Shown: in pieces, positions 50,128 through 61,122 of the stretch
How the letters are laid out: each line of letters begins with the position of its first letter
How positions within the stretch are numbered: the stretch's first letter is position 1
NCBI GenBank assembly: GCA_963843315.1
Contig: CAWJJU010000002.1
Location: 671,522 to 735,521 of the forward strand
DNA from: JAWVFM01 sp963843315
Lineage (GTDB): Bacteria; Actinomycetota; Thermoleophilia; Solirubrobacterales; 70-9
DNA: 64,000 nt
Direction: 5' to 3'
Program-made: the position numbers and the translations under genes
The notes under the pieces: generated by a model
The model's input: the letters and a program-made list of their open reading frames with translations, nothing else
What the model was told of the DNA's origin: nothing
The model's database searches: none

Positions 50128-50451
50128 CTACGGCTGCTCGGTCTCGGCTGCGCCCCGCGCGTGGGCGAGGCCGGCGCGGATTGGCGCCGGCGGCCCGAGG
50201 ATCCGCCGCCGGCCGCCGGGCGGGCAGCCGGGCAGCGGCGCGGCGTCAGGGGCGTGGGGGCCGCGTCGCGGGCCGCGCGGATTGCGGGGCTCTGGATCGA
50301 ATCGCCGGAAGCCGTGTCCATCCTCGCCCGTCTGCGGAGCCTCCTCCACCTCTGGCGTCGCCTTGATCGCCCAGTAGACGGTGTAGAGCAGGAAGCCGAC
50401 GGGGATCTTGAGGATCACCGCGAGGAAGATGATCGGCCAGGCACCGCCCAT
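50128..50451 (-). CDS. Small single-pass membrane protein
   Basis: 107 aa. One N-terminal membrane segment (AWPIIFLAVILKIPVGFLLY, then TVYWAIKATPE), followed by a charged, Pro/Arg/Gly-rich cytoplasmic tail. No recognised family. Small proteins of this form occur in actinobacteria as membrane accessory proteins. It lies 36 nt after the HAD-like gene on the same strand. Confidence 0.6.
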   Translation of the reverse strand: MGGAWPIIFLAVILKIPVGFLLYTVYWAIKATPEVEEAPQTGEDGHGFRRFDPEPRNPRGPRRGPHAPDAAPLPGCPPGGRRRILGPPAPIRAGLAHARGAAETEQP

Positions 50452-50487
50452 CTCAGCCCCGCTCCTCGCCAGTCGGCCTGAAAGCCC

Positions 50488-50989
50488 TCACTGAGCGGCA
50501 GTGTACCCGGCGCTCACCCAGTCCAACAGCGCGTCGACGTGGGCCTCGGTGAGCCCCTGATCGGACTCGGTGGGCACCAGCAGGGTGGGTCCGCGGCGGT
50601 CGGCGGCCCAGGCGTGGCAGGTCTCGTCGAGGCAGTCGTCGACCCAGGCAACCGGGCGGTCGCCCGCGTATTCGTCGATCGCCTCGACCTTCCAGTGCGC
50701 GGTCCCGAAGCGGGCGCGCCCGTCGAAGGTGAGAAAGGGAAGGTCGTCGGCCAGTCCGAGGATGTTGGGCAGCATCTCGTTGGCGCGTTCCTCCCAGCCG
50801 GTGGCCCAGACGACCTCGTAGACATCGGCCAGCCGGGCGATTCGCGCGCCCGATGCCGTCCGGGATGCAGTGCGCCATGCCGCTGATGAGATGAAACCGG
50901 CCCGGGGCCTGGTCGATCGGGCCGTCGAAGCCGAACAGGCTGATGACGCCGTCGACGTCGAGCGCGAGGATGGGCCTCTCCGCGGACAC
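50488..50989 (-). CDS. HAD-like hydrolase (frame break near 50855)
   Basis: About 166 aa when repaired. GTG 50989 reads VSAERPILALDVDGVISLFG, with the motif I Asp pair DVDGV. After IPDGIG the frame moves by one base (+ 50850-50860), giving RIARLADVYEVVWATGWEER (motif II Thr in WATGW) and then VAWVDDCLDE (motif IV DD) to the end. Length is 3n+1. All catalytic positions of the HAD fold are present across the break, so the gene is probably intact in the organism. Likely a small phosphatase or nucleotidase; substrate unknown. Confidence 0.8.
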
Positions 50990-51019
50990 GGCCGCAGCGT
51001 AGCGAGGGCATTCTCCCGC

Positions 51020-51025
51020 TACCAT
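51020..51025 (+). promoter_or_regulatory. -10 element TACCAT, leaderless rpsL
   Basis: TACCAT ends 8 nt before the GTG start of rpsL. No Shine-Dalgarno sequence lies between, so rpsL mRNA is probably leaderless. Confidence 0.55.
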
Positions 51026-51033
51026 GCGCGCCC

Positions 51034-51426
51034 GTGCCCAGCACCAACCAGCTGATTCGCAAGGGCCGTGTGCGCCCGCAGAAGAAGGTTTCGACGCCCG
51101 GACTCAAGTCCGGCGCCGGCGCCAAGCGCCGCGTTGCGGCGCCGCAGCGGCGTGGGGTCTGCACCCGCGTGGCCACGGTCACGCCCAAGAAGCCGAATTC
51201 GGCGCTGCGCAAGATCGCTCGTGTGCGCCTGACCAACGGGATGGAGGTCACCTCCTACATCCCCGGCGAAGGCCACAACCTCCAGGAGCACTCCGTCGTG
51301 CTGGTCCGCGGCGGCCGCGTCAAGGATCTTCCGGGCGTTCGCTACAAGGTCGTGCGCGGCACCCTCGACGCCGCCGGCGTCTCCGACCGCAAGCAGTCGC
51401 GCTCGCTCTACGGCGTCAAGAAGTAA
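51034..51426 (+). CDS. rpsL: 30S ribosomal protein S12
   Basis: 130 aa from GTG 51034. PSTNQLIRKGRVRPQKKVST, TPKKPNSALRKIARVRLTNG and KDLPGVRYKVVRGTLDAAGV are diagnostic. The decoding-centre Lys residues linked to streptomycin resistance when changed are wild-type (PKKPNS; KDLPGVRYK), so streptomycin sensitivity is predicted at this target. Stop overlaps the rpsG start (TAATG). Confidence 0.96.
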   Translation: MPSTNQLIRKGRVRPQKKVSTPGLKSGAGAKRRVAAPQRRGVCTRVATVTPKKPNSALRKIARVRLTNGMEVTSYIPGEGHNLQEHSVVLVRGGRVKDLPGVRYKVVRGTLDAAGVSDRKQSRSLYGVKK

Positions 51427-51896
51427 TGCCCCGCCGCGCCCGAGCCGCAATCCGGACCATCGAGCCCGACTCCCGCGAGCGGAGCCGGCTGGTCCAGCAG
51501 GTCATCAACAAGGTCATGCTCGACGGCAAGAAGTCCCGCGCCGAGGGCATCGTCTACGACGCCCTCGCGATCGTCGGCGAGCGCACATCGCGCCCGCCCG
51601 TCGAGGTGCTCGAGGAGGCCGTCAAGGAGCTCACCCCCTCGCTCGAGGTTCGCTCGCGCCGCGTCGGCGGTGCCACCTACCAGGTGCCCGTCGAGGTTCC
51701 GGCCCGCCGTGCCCGCACGCTCGCGGTTCGCTGGCTCGTCAGCTTCGCCCGAGGCCGTCGCGAGAAGTCGATGGCCGACCGCCTCGCCCGCGAGATCCTC
51801 GACGCCACGCAGCAGCAGGGCGCTGCCTGGAAGCGCAAGGACGACATCTACCGCATGGCGCAGGCCAACAAGGCCTTCGCCCACTACCGCTGGTAG
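51426..51896 (+). CDS. rpsG: 30S ribosomal protein S7
   Basis: 156 aa. MPRRARAAIRTIEPDSRERS, VMLDGKKSRAEGIVYDAL, RSRRVGGATYQVPVEVPARR and the end KAFAHYRW are standard. S7 organises the 30S head and often represses the str operon. The ATG overlaps the rpsL stop. Unlike many bacteria, fusA does not follow directly: two minus-strand genes and repeats lie between. Confidence 0.96.
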   Translation: MPRRARAAIRTIEPDSRERSRLVQQVINKVMLDGKKSRAEGIVYDALAIVGERTSRPPVEVLEEAVKELTPSLEVRSRRVGGATYQVPVEVPARRARTLAVRWLVSFARGRREKSMADRLAREILDATQQQGAAWKRKDDIYRMAQANKAFAHYRW

Positions 51897-51902
51897 CCCG
51901 GC

Positions 51903-52009
51903 GCCAGGCCGCTGCAAAGCTGCGCCTGGCGGCGTCCTCGGCTGATCGTCTCGCTCACGTACTCGGCACGTACGCTCGCTTCGCCGATCAGCCTGCGTCC
52001 TTGCCAGGC
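51903..52009 (+). repeat. Nested inverted repeats after rpsG
   Basis: GCCAGGC (51903-51909) pairs with GCCTGGC (51924-51930), which can also pair with GCCAGGC (52003-52009). Inside lies GGCTGATCG (51940-51948) with CGATCAGCC (51985-51993), enclosing CGTAC...GTACG. TTGCTTTT follows. It may serve as a terminator for rpsLG and/or a REP-like repeat. Confidence 0.55.
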
Positions 52010-52047
52010 TTGCTTTTCGCGGCCTGACATCCGGCAGAGCGTCCGGG

Positions 52048-52132
52048 CGCGAAAGTTCCGCTATGCGGAAGCAAGTCGCCAGTGCGGCGGCGAGGTGTGA
52101 CCATAGGCACACGGGCGCTCGCCTTCATTGCC
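52048..52132 (+). ncRNA. Repeat B, copy 2: four-hairpin element after rpsG
   Basis: Same four hairpins as at 49981. Hairpin 3 is GTGTG-8 nt-CACAC (the G-U of copy 1 is G-C here), and hairpin 4 is GGGCG-CT-CGCCT (one G-C of copy 1 is G-U here). The other changes fall in loops (GTAA to CATA, GC to CT) or outside stems. Confidence 0.65.
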
Positions 52133-52179
52133 CTCCCTGCGGGCGTTTGCGACCGCGCCGGCGTTCGCGCTGAGCGCCC

Positions 52180-52832
52180 CTACCGCTTGCGCTGCGCCCG
52201 CCGGCGGGCCGCGCGCTCGGCCCTGCGCCTCGCGAGGTCGTCCAGCTCGGTCTCGTCGTCCTCGCTCTCGTCGTCTCGATCAGGCGGCTCGGTCTCCTCG
52301 TCCCGATCTGAGGGCTCGCTGTCCGTCGCCGCCTTCCCGGACCCCACCAGCCACTTCGGGCGCAGGGAGACGAGCTGCTCCGCGGTCAGCGTCGCCATCG
52401 CCGCGCCGCCCAGCGCGAGGCCCAGCGAGCCGATCAGCTCCAGCCAGAACCCGGGCTGCGGCTGCGCCTTGGCGTTGAAGAACGATTGCGTGGGGTCGCT
52501 GAAGGCGCCGACGCTGTTGGCGTCGGGCAGGTCGACGATGAGGAAGATGAGCAGCCCCATCGCTCCGGCGACGCCGGCTGCCGCCGCAGCCGGCTTGGAG
52601 CCGTCGAGGACGGCGACGATCGTGGCGACGATCGCGAAGGCGGCGAGCACCAGGAGCGCGTAGTGGTGGCGGTCGTAGGCGTAGATGTTCTTGAGGGGGT
52701 CGCCGCCGGCTTCCACGAGGGTGAAGGTCTTCATCAGCTCCGAGGCGCCCATCACGAAGGCGCCGGCGATGCAGGCGAAAGGCAGCAGCCGCTCGCCGCG
52801 CCGCAGCCGGTCCCCGCCTCGTCTCGGGTCAT
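52180..52832 (-). CDS. Membrane protein of unknown function (frame break near 52813)
   Basis: About 217 aa when repaired. ATG 52832 overlaps the upstream stop (ATGA) and reads MTRDEAG; a missing G in the run at + 52812-52815 then leads to DRLRRGERLLPFACIAGAFV and the rest. Four membrane segments follow (LLPFACIAGAFVMGA; HHYALLVLAAFAIVATIVAV; AAAAGVAGAMGLLIFLIVDL; FWLELIGSLGLALGGAAMAT), then a charged tail (DRDEETEPPDRDDESEDDET, and Arg-rich end). No family recognised. It forms a two-gene operon with the gene at 52829-53694. Confidence 0.65.
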
Positions 52833-53694
52833 CCCGCGGCCCTCGCCGGCCGTGAGCGAGCGCGCCCACGGCGCTTCGGCATGCGGAGCTTGAGCTTCGA
52901 CCTGGACCGCGTGCCCGAGGCGCTCGCCGCGGCTCGGGCGTCGCGGAACAGCAGGGGACCGCACGCGGCGAGGACGGCGCCCGCGGCGATCTCCGCGGAG
53001 TAGCCGCCGAGCAGCACCGGCGTCGCTCCCTGGTAGGCAAGCGCGAGGCCGCCCGCCTGCAGGCCGGTGTCGTGATCGTGCAGGATCGCGACGGCCACGG
53101 CGGTCAATCCGAGGGGAGACGAGGGCGAGGGCGGCCCGCGGCCGTCCACGCGCGGCCAGGCCGATCGCCACCAGGCCTCCCGCGGCCAGGATCAGCAGCC
53201 AGGCGCCGTGCGCGGAGCGGGGGTCGTGCGTTCCGAGGTCGGGGGCGGGGGCGACGCTCTGCACGCTCTGGTACTGATCGCCCGCCGATCTCCACGGTCC
53301 GGTAGTCGGCGAACTGGGAGGCGCCGAGCGCCAGCGCCGCCGCGATGGACACCGCGGTGGTTGCCCGCATGGGGGTCACCACCCGAGCCGCCCAGGCCAG
53401 CAGTCGCCTGATCAGGCGCCATGTGGCGACCAGCCTGGGCCACGCCCAGAGCGCGGCCGCGAGCACGACCGCCCCGAGGGCCTCGGCGACCCGCATCCAC
53501 AGCCGCGCCGGGATGGCCAGCATCTCGCCGGCGATCGCGACCAGCTCGAACCCGATCCTGCCGAGCAGGGCGAGCGGGTTGGCGGACGCCCCGGCGCCCG
53601 GCTTCCGGGCCTTTCCGCGAGCCTCGTCCGAGGGCCGCCGATCGCGCCGCCGGCGCGGCTTCCGGGGCTCTTCGGGGCCGCTCAAATCGCCCAT
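52829..53694 (-). CDS. Membrane protein of unknown function (two frame breaks)
   Basis: About 288 aa when repaired. It starts MGDLSGPEEPRKPRRRRDRR, then has membrane segments IGFELVAIAGEMLAI, AVVLAAALWAWP, ATTAVSIAAALALGASQFAD. The frame changes near 53270-53290 into SVQSVAPAPDLGTHDP plus AWLLILAAGGLVAIGLAARG, and again near 53105-53125 into LGLTAVAVAILHDHDTGLQA and GATPVLLGGYSAEIAAGAVL. The length is 3n+2, consistent with two inserted bases. Hydrophobic pattern and GC3 continue smoothly across the breaks, so I read one gene. It precedes another membrane-protein gene with ATGA coupling. Confidence 0.6.
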
Positions 53695-53725
53695 GAAGCG
53701 CCCCTGAGGCCTGCCTGGCCTTTGC

Positions 53726-53859
53726 TATAGTCGTCGGTCGCCCGAGGGTCGGTGAAGACCGGCGCAAGGGCAAAGATCCATTCCATGGAGAGCCGCACGA
53801 TATAGGCGTTTCGGGCTGAGAACGACGGAGTCGGTCGGGCCCTCACGGGCCTTTTTTTT
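53726..53859 (+). promoter_or_regulatory. fusA promoter and structured leader with terminator (candidate attenuator)
   Basis: TTTGCTATAGT (TATAGT at 53726-53731) is an extended -10. The leader can close a multibranch fold by pairing GCCCGA (53740-53745) with TCGGGC (53811-53816), with inner hairpins such as GGTCGGTGAAGACC. It ends in GGCCC-TCAC-GGGCC-TTTTTTTT (53838-53859), an intrinsic terminator 90 nt before fusA. The arrangement looks like transcription attenuation; the ligand, if any, is unknown. Confidence 0.6.
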
Positions 53860-53949
53860 GCCCCGACGCCGGACACGTCAGACGCCTCTCCGCGGCACAG
53901 CACCAATCGGTTTCAAAACACTCTCTCCACGACCTGAAGACTTCTCGAC

Positions 53950-56079
<2,130 letters not shown>

Positions 56080-56205
56080 CTACGCACTTTCCGTATATTC
56101 CCCAGGTTCGCCCGTTGGGAGCGCGCAGCAGCGCGCGCGCCTGCGGGCCGAGCACCACGAATCTAGACAACCACCCGGACACGACCAACACTCACAAGGA
56201 GCGAA

Positions 56206-57411
<1,206 letters not shown>

Positions 57412-57417
57412 CGACGG

Positions 57418-57448
57418 AAGGCCGGGCTCCTACGGGGCCCGGCCTTTT
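57418..57448 (+). terminator. Rho-independent terminator after tuf
   Basis: AAGGCCGGGC (57418-57427) pairs with GCCCGGCCTT (57437-57446), ten perfect pairs, ending in a T run. It separates fusA-tuf from the S10 operon. Confidence 0.88.
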
Positions 57449-57449
57449 C

Positions 57450-57525
57450 GCGGCCCCCCTCAAGGCCGCAGGAATTTGAGACAGATACGACCGGGGCGCG
57501 GCCCCACCCAAAGGGGCGGCGCCCC
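57450..57525 (+). promoter_or_regulatory. Leader hairpins before rpsJ
   Basis: GCGGCC...GGCCGC (57450-57469), then twin hairpins GGGGC-GCG-GCCCC (57493-57505) and GGGGC-GGC-GCCCC (57513-57525), 20 nt apart. They may be an S10-operon leader site. No sure promoter was found in this 160-bp gap. Confidence 0.4.
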
Positions 57526-57574
57526 GACTGCGCCCTGAGGGGCAAACGAAAAGCAAGGAAGAAGACGCAGATAT

Positions 57575-57895
57575 ATGGCCTCACTGGCCGCAACCAGAAT
57601 CAGGATCAGGCTCAAGGCCTACGACCACGACGCCGTGGATCGCGCCGCGCGCGAGATCGTCGAGACCGCGCAGCGCACCGGTGCGCGCGTGGCCGGGCCC
57701 GTGCCCCTGCCCACGGAGAAGAACGTCTATTGCGTCATCCGCTCGCCCTTCAAGGACAAGGACTCGCGCGAGCACTTCGAGATCCGCACGCACAAGCGGC
57801 TGATCGACATCCACGAGCCCACCCCGAAGACCATCGATTCGCTGCAGCGCCTCGACGCCCTGCCGGCGGGAGTGGACATCGAGATCAAGACCTGA
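57575..57895 (+). CDS. rpsJ: 30S ribosomal protein S10
   Basis: 106 aa. IRIRLKAYDHDAVDRAAREI, VAGPVPLPTEKNVYCVIRSP and the end LPAGVDIEIKT are diagnostic. S10 lies in the 30S head and binds NusB/NusG in antitermination. First gene of the S10 operon; stop overlaps rplC (TGATG). Confidence 0.95.
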   Translation: MASLAATRIRIRLKAYDHDAVDRAAREIVETAQRTGARVAGPVPLPTEKNVYCVIRSPFKDKDSREHFEIRTHKRLIDIHEPTPKTIDSLQRLDALPAGVDIEIKT

Positions 57896-58525
57896 TGGCC
57901 GCGATCATCGGCAAGAAGCTCGGCATGACCCAGGTCTTCCAGGAGGACGGCACCCGCGTGCCCGTCACCGTGATCGAGGCCGGTCCCTGCCCCGTCACCG
58001 CCGTGCGCAACGCCGATCGCGACGGCTACGTCGCCGTGCAGCTCGCCTTCGGCGAGGTCGCCGAGCGCAAGATCACCAAGGGCCAGCTTGGGCACCTGAA
58101 GAAGGCCGGCGCGCCGCCGATGCGCACCCTGGTGGAGTTCCGCGACGAGACCCTCGGCGCGGAGGAGGGCCCGAAGGTGGGCGACTCCGCCACCGTCGAG
58201 CAGTTCGAGCCGGGCCAGCGGGTGAAGGTCGCCGGCATCGGCGTGGGCAAGGGCTTCCAGGGCACGGTCAAGCGCCACAACTTCGGTCGCGGCCCCGTGA
58301 CGCACGGCTCGCACAACGTCCGCGCGCCGGGCTCGATCGGCGCCAGCGCCGACCCGGCCCGCGTGTTCAAGGGCATGAAGCTTCCCGGCCGCATGGGCGG
58401 CAGGCGCGTCACCCAGCGCAAGCTCGAGGTCGTCGAGATCGACGCCGAGCGCAACCTGCTTCTCATTCGCGGCTCGGTCCCCGGCCCCAAGAACGGCACC
58501 GTGGAGGTGCGAACGCGATGCCTAG
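57895..58525 (+). CDS. rplC: 50S ribosomal protein L3 (probable frame break near the 3' end)
   Basis: About 209 aa if repaired, the usual L3 length. IIGKKLGMTQVFQEDGTRVP, VKRHNFGRGPVTHGSHNVRA and GSVPGPKNGTVEVR are typical. As written the frame runs on to 58689, deep into rplD, adding 55 Arg/Pro/Ser-rich residues that are only a shadow of rplD. A single extra base near 58495-58512 would give the stop TAG at 58523-58525 and an 8-nt overlap with rplD. L3 helps shape the peptidyl-transferase centre. Confidence 0.88.
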
Positions 58526-59270
58526 CGTCAAGGCCACGACCCTCGGCAAGCAGGCCAAGTCGGACCTGCCCTCCGAGCTCTTCGGCGAGACGCTGCACCG
58601 CGCGCTCGTGTTCGAGGTCGCCCGCGCCGAGGCCGCCGCGCGCCGCCGCGGCACCGCCTCCACCCTCGGGCGCGGCGAGGTCTCGATGACCGGCGCCAAG
58701 GCCTGGCGCCAGAAGGGCACCGGCCGCGCCCGCGTCGGCGCGCTCAGCGTGCCGCATCGCCGCGGCGGCGGCGTCGCGTTCGGCCCCAAGCCGCGCAAGC
58801 ACACCTTCAAGGTCAACCGCAAGGCCCGCCGCCGCGCCCTGCGCTCGGCGCTGTCGGTCCACTCCGAGCGCGGCAGCGTCGCCGTGCTCGACCCGGGCGC
58901 CCTCACCGAGCCGTCGACGAAGACGGCCGCCGGGCTCCTCGGCAAGTGGGGCGCAAACGAGCCCACGCTCGTGGTCGTCGACCCCGAGGAGACGGCGGTG
59001 ACCCTCAGCTTCCGCAACCTCCCGCGCGTCGACGTGCTGCCCGCCAGCGCGGTCGGGGTCGGCGACATCGTCGGCCACGCCTCGCTGGTGCTCACGCAGC
59101 AGGCCCTCGAGGTCCTGGAGGCCCGCGCCGGCGACGTCGAGCGCGTGGGGTCAGACACGCAGGCTCTGAGCCCGCCGGCGCCGCGGCGGCCAAGGGGCCA
59201 GACCCGCTCGGGACCGGACGCCGAAGCGGCGGACCCCGGGGGCAAGGACGAAGACGGAGGTGCGTCCTGA
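58518..59270 (+). CDS. rplD: 50S ribosomal protein L4 with extended tail
   Basis: 250 aa. GRGEVSMTGAKAWRQKGTGR, RRGGGVAFGPKPRKHTFKVN and RNLPRVDVLPASAVGVGDIV are L4 signatures. The last 40 residues, beyond the normal end, are Pro/Gly/Asp-rich; within them GGGGTCAGAC (59147-59156) and GGGGCCAGACCC (59194-59205) are degenerate relatives of repeat C. In some bacteria L4 also regulates its own operon. Stop overlaps rplW (TGATG). Confidence 0.94.
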   Translation: MPSVKATTLGKQAKSDLPSELFGETLHRALVFEVARAEAAARRRGTASTLGRGEVSMTGAKAWRQKGTGRARVGALSVPHRRGGGVAFGPKPRKHTFKVNRKARRRALRSALSVHSERGSVAVLDPGALTEPSTKTAAGLLGKWGANEPTLVVVDPEETAVTLSFRNLPRVDVLPASAVGVGDIVGHASLVLTQQALEVLEARAGDVERVGSDTQALSPPAPRRPRGQTRSGPDAEAADPGGKDEDGGAS

Positions 59271-59563
59271 TGGACCCCCGCCAGGTGATCCTCGAGCCCG
59301 TGGTCTCGGAGAAGAGCTACGCGCTCATGGCCGACGGCAAGTACACCTTCCGGGTCGACGACCGGGTCCACAAGACCCAGATCGCGGCCGCGGTGGAGCA
59401 GGTCTTCGACGTCCATGTCGTTGCCGTCCGCACCGCGCAGGTGCGCGCCAAGCCAAAGCGCCGCGGCGTCCACAAGGGCAAGACCCGCGCCTGGAAGAAG
59501 GCGATCGTCCAGCTCGCCCCGGGCGACCGGATCGAGCTGTTCGAGGGCGCAGCGGTCGAGTGA
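59270..59563 (+). CDS. rplW: 50S ribosomal protein L23
   Basis: 97 aa. DPRQVILEPVVSEKSYALMA, KYTFRVDDRVHKTQIAAAVE and KAIVQLAPGDRIELFEGA are L23 motifs. It lies at the peptide exit and docks trigger factor and SRP. Confidence 0.94.
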   Translation: MDPRQVILEPVVSEKSYALMADGKYTFRVDDRVHKTQIAAAVEQVFDVHVVAVRTAQVRAKPKRRGVHKGKTRAWKKAIVQLAPGDRIELFEGAAVE

Positions 59564-59577
59564 GCAGGAGCAGGTAG

Positions 59578-60423
59578 ATGGCACTCAAGAAGACGAAACC
59601 CACGAGTCCCGGACGTCGCTTTGCGACGTACCAGACGCGCGACGAGGTCACCAAGGCCAAGCCGCACAAGCCCCTCACCAAGGGCGCCGCGAAGAGCGGC
59701 GGGCGCAACACGCACGGCCGCGTGACCTCGCGCCATCGCGGCGGCGGGGCCAAGCGCCGCTACCGCGAGATCGACTTCAAGCGCCTGAAGGACGGCGTGG
59801 ACGCCAAGGTCGCGAGCATCGAGTACGACCCCAACCGCACCTGCTACATCGCGCTGCTGCACTACGCCGACGGCGCCAAGAGCTACGTGCTCGCCCCGGC
59901 CGGCGTGGGCGTGGGAACCGTGCTCGCCTCGGGGCCCGGAGCCGACATCCGGCCCGGCAACGCCCTGCCGCTGCGCGCGATCCCGACCGGCACCGTGGTC
60001 CACAACGTCGAGATGATCCCCGGCCAGGGCGGCCGCATGGGCCGCTCGGCGGGCGCCGCGATCCAGGTGGTCGCGAAGGAGGGCGACACGGTCACGCTGC
60101 GCCTCCCCTCCAGCGAGATGCGGATGGTCCGCGCCGACTGCCGAGCGACCGTCGGCAACCTCTCCAACGCAGAGCACCAGAACGTCACGATCGGCAAGGC
60201 CGGCCGCAAGCGTCACAAGGGCGTCCGCCCGCAGACGCGCGGCATCGCCATGAACCCGGTCGACCACCCGCACGGCGGCGGCGAGGCGCACAAGACGCCC
60301 GGCGGCCACCCCGTGACCCCGTGGGGCAAGCCGACGCTCGGCTACCGCACGCGCAAGAAGGGCAAGGCCTCCGACGCGATGATCGTCAGGGCCCGGCGCC
60401 GCGGTAAGAAGAAGTCGAGGTAA
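59578..60423 (+). CDS. rplB: 50S ribosomal protein L2
   Basis: 281 aa. TSPGRRFATYQTRDEVTKAK, RHRGGGAKRRYREIDFKR and GIAMNPVDHPHGGGEAHKTP (with the conserved His of the peptidyl-transferase region). GCAGGAGCAGGTAG upstream is the ribosome binding site. Confidence 0.96.
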   Translation: MALKKTKPTSPGRRFATYQTRDEVTKAKPHKPLTKGAAKSGGRNTHGRVTSRHRGGGAKRRYREIDFKRLKDGVDAKVASIEYDPNRTCYIALLHYADGAKSYVLAPAGVGVGTVLASGPGADIRPGNALPLRAIPTGTVVHNVEMIPGQGGRMGRSAGAAIQVVAKEGDTVTLRLPSSEMRMVRADCRATVGNLSNAEHQNVTIGKAGRKRHKGVRPQTRGIAMNPVDHPHGGGEAHKTPGGHPVTPWGKPTLGYRTRKKGKASDAMIVRARRRGKKKSR

Positions 60424-60429
60424 AGCCAG

Positions 60430-60696
60430 ATGGGTAGATCAACCAAGAAGGGACCCTGGGTCGAGGAGCGCCTGATGAGCCGCATCGAGGCGATGAACAA
60501 GTCGAACCAGAAGCAGATGGTCAAGACCTGGTCGCGTGCGTCCGTGGTCTTCCCCGAGATGGTGGGCCACACCATCGCCGTGCACGACGGGCGCAAGCAC
60601 GTCCCGGTCTTCATCTCCGAGTCCATGGTCGGCCACAAGCTCGGCGAGTTCGCGCCCACGCGCAGCTTCCGAGGCCACGGAGGCAAGGAGCGCTGA
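60430..60696 (+). CDS. rpsS: 30S ribosomal protein S19
   Basis: 88 aa. MGRSTKKGPWVEERLMSRIE and VPVFISESMVGHKLGEFAPT, then RSFRGHGG. Six nt after rplB; stop overlaps rplV (TGATG). S19 binds the 30S head with S13. Confidence 0.95.
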   Translation: MGRSTKKGPWVEERLMSRIEAMNKSNQKQMVKTWSRASVVFPEMVGHTIAVHDGRKHVPVFISESMVGHKLGEFAPTRSFRGHGGKER

Positions 60697-61058
60697 TGGC
60701 GACCGCGGCCACCGACGCTCCGGTCGTCGTGCGGGCGAAGGCCCGCTACGTGCGCGTCGCCCCGCGCAAGGCGCGACTGATCGCCGATCAGGTGCGCGGC
60801 ATGCCCGTGCCCGAGGCGCGGACCCTGCTGCAGTTCTCCAGCCGCACCGCTGCCGAGGACATCGCGAAGCTTCTCAACTCCGCCTCCGCCAACGCCGAGG
60901 CCAACCACGACCTGGTCGCCGAGGACCTGCGCATCGCGGCCATCACGGTCGACGAGGGCCCAACGCTCAAGCGCTGGCGCCCCCGTGCCCGCGGCCGTGC
61001 GACCCGCATCGACAAGCGAACGTGCCACATCACCGTGGCCCTGACCCCGACCGACTAG
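60696..61058 (+). CDS. rplV: 50S ribosomal protein L22
   Basis: 120 aa. VRAKARYVRVAPRKARLIAD, LLNSASANAEANHDL and the tunnel-loop region GPTLKRWRPRARGRATRIDK. It lines the peptide exit tunnel; the macrolide-contact loop looks normal. The 64-bp gap to rpsC holds GGGAG before the next ATG. Confidence 0.95.
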   Translation: MATAATDAPVVVRAKARYVRVAPRKARLIADQVRGMPVPEARTLLQFSSRTAAEDIAKLLNSASANAEANHDLVAEDLRIAAITVDEGPTLKRWRPRARGRATRIDKRTCHITVALTPTD

Positions 61059-61122
61059 GCGTGATGATGGTGAGCGCTCTGCGCGAAACGAGATTTGCCG
61101 CCCTGGCAAGGGAGATTGTGTA

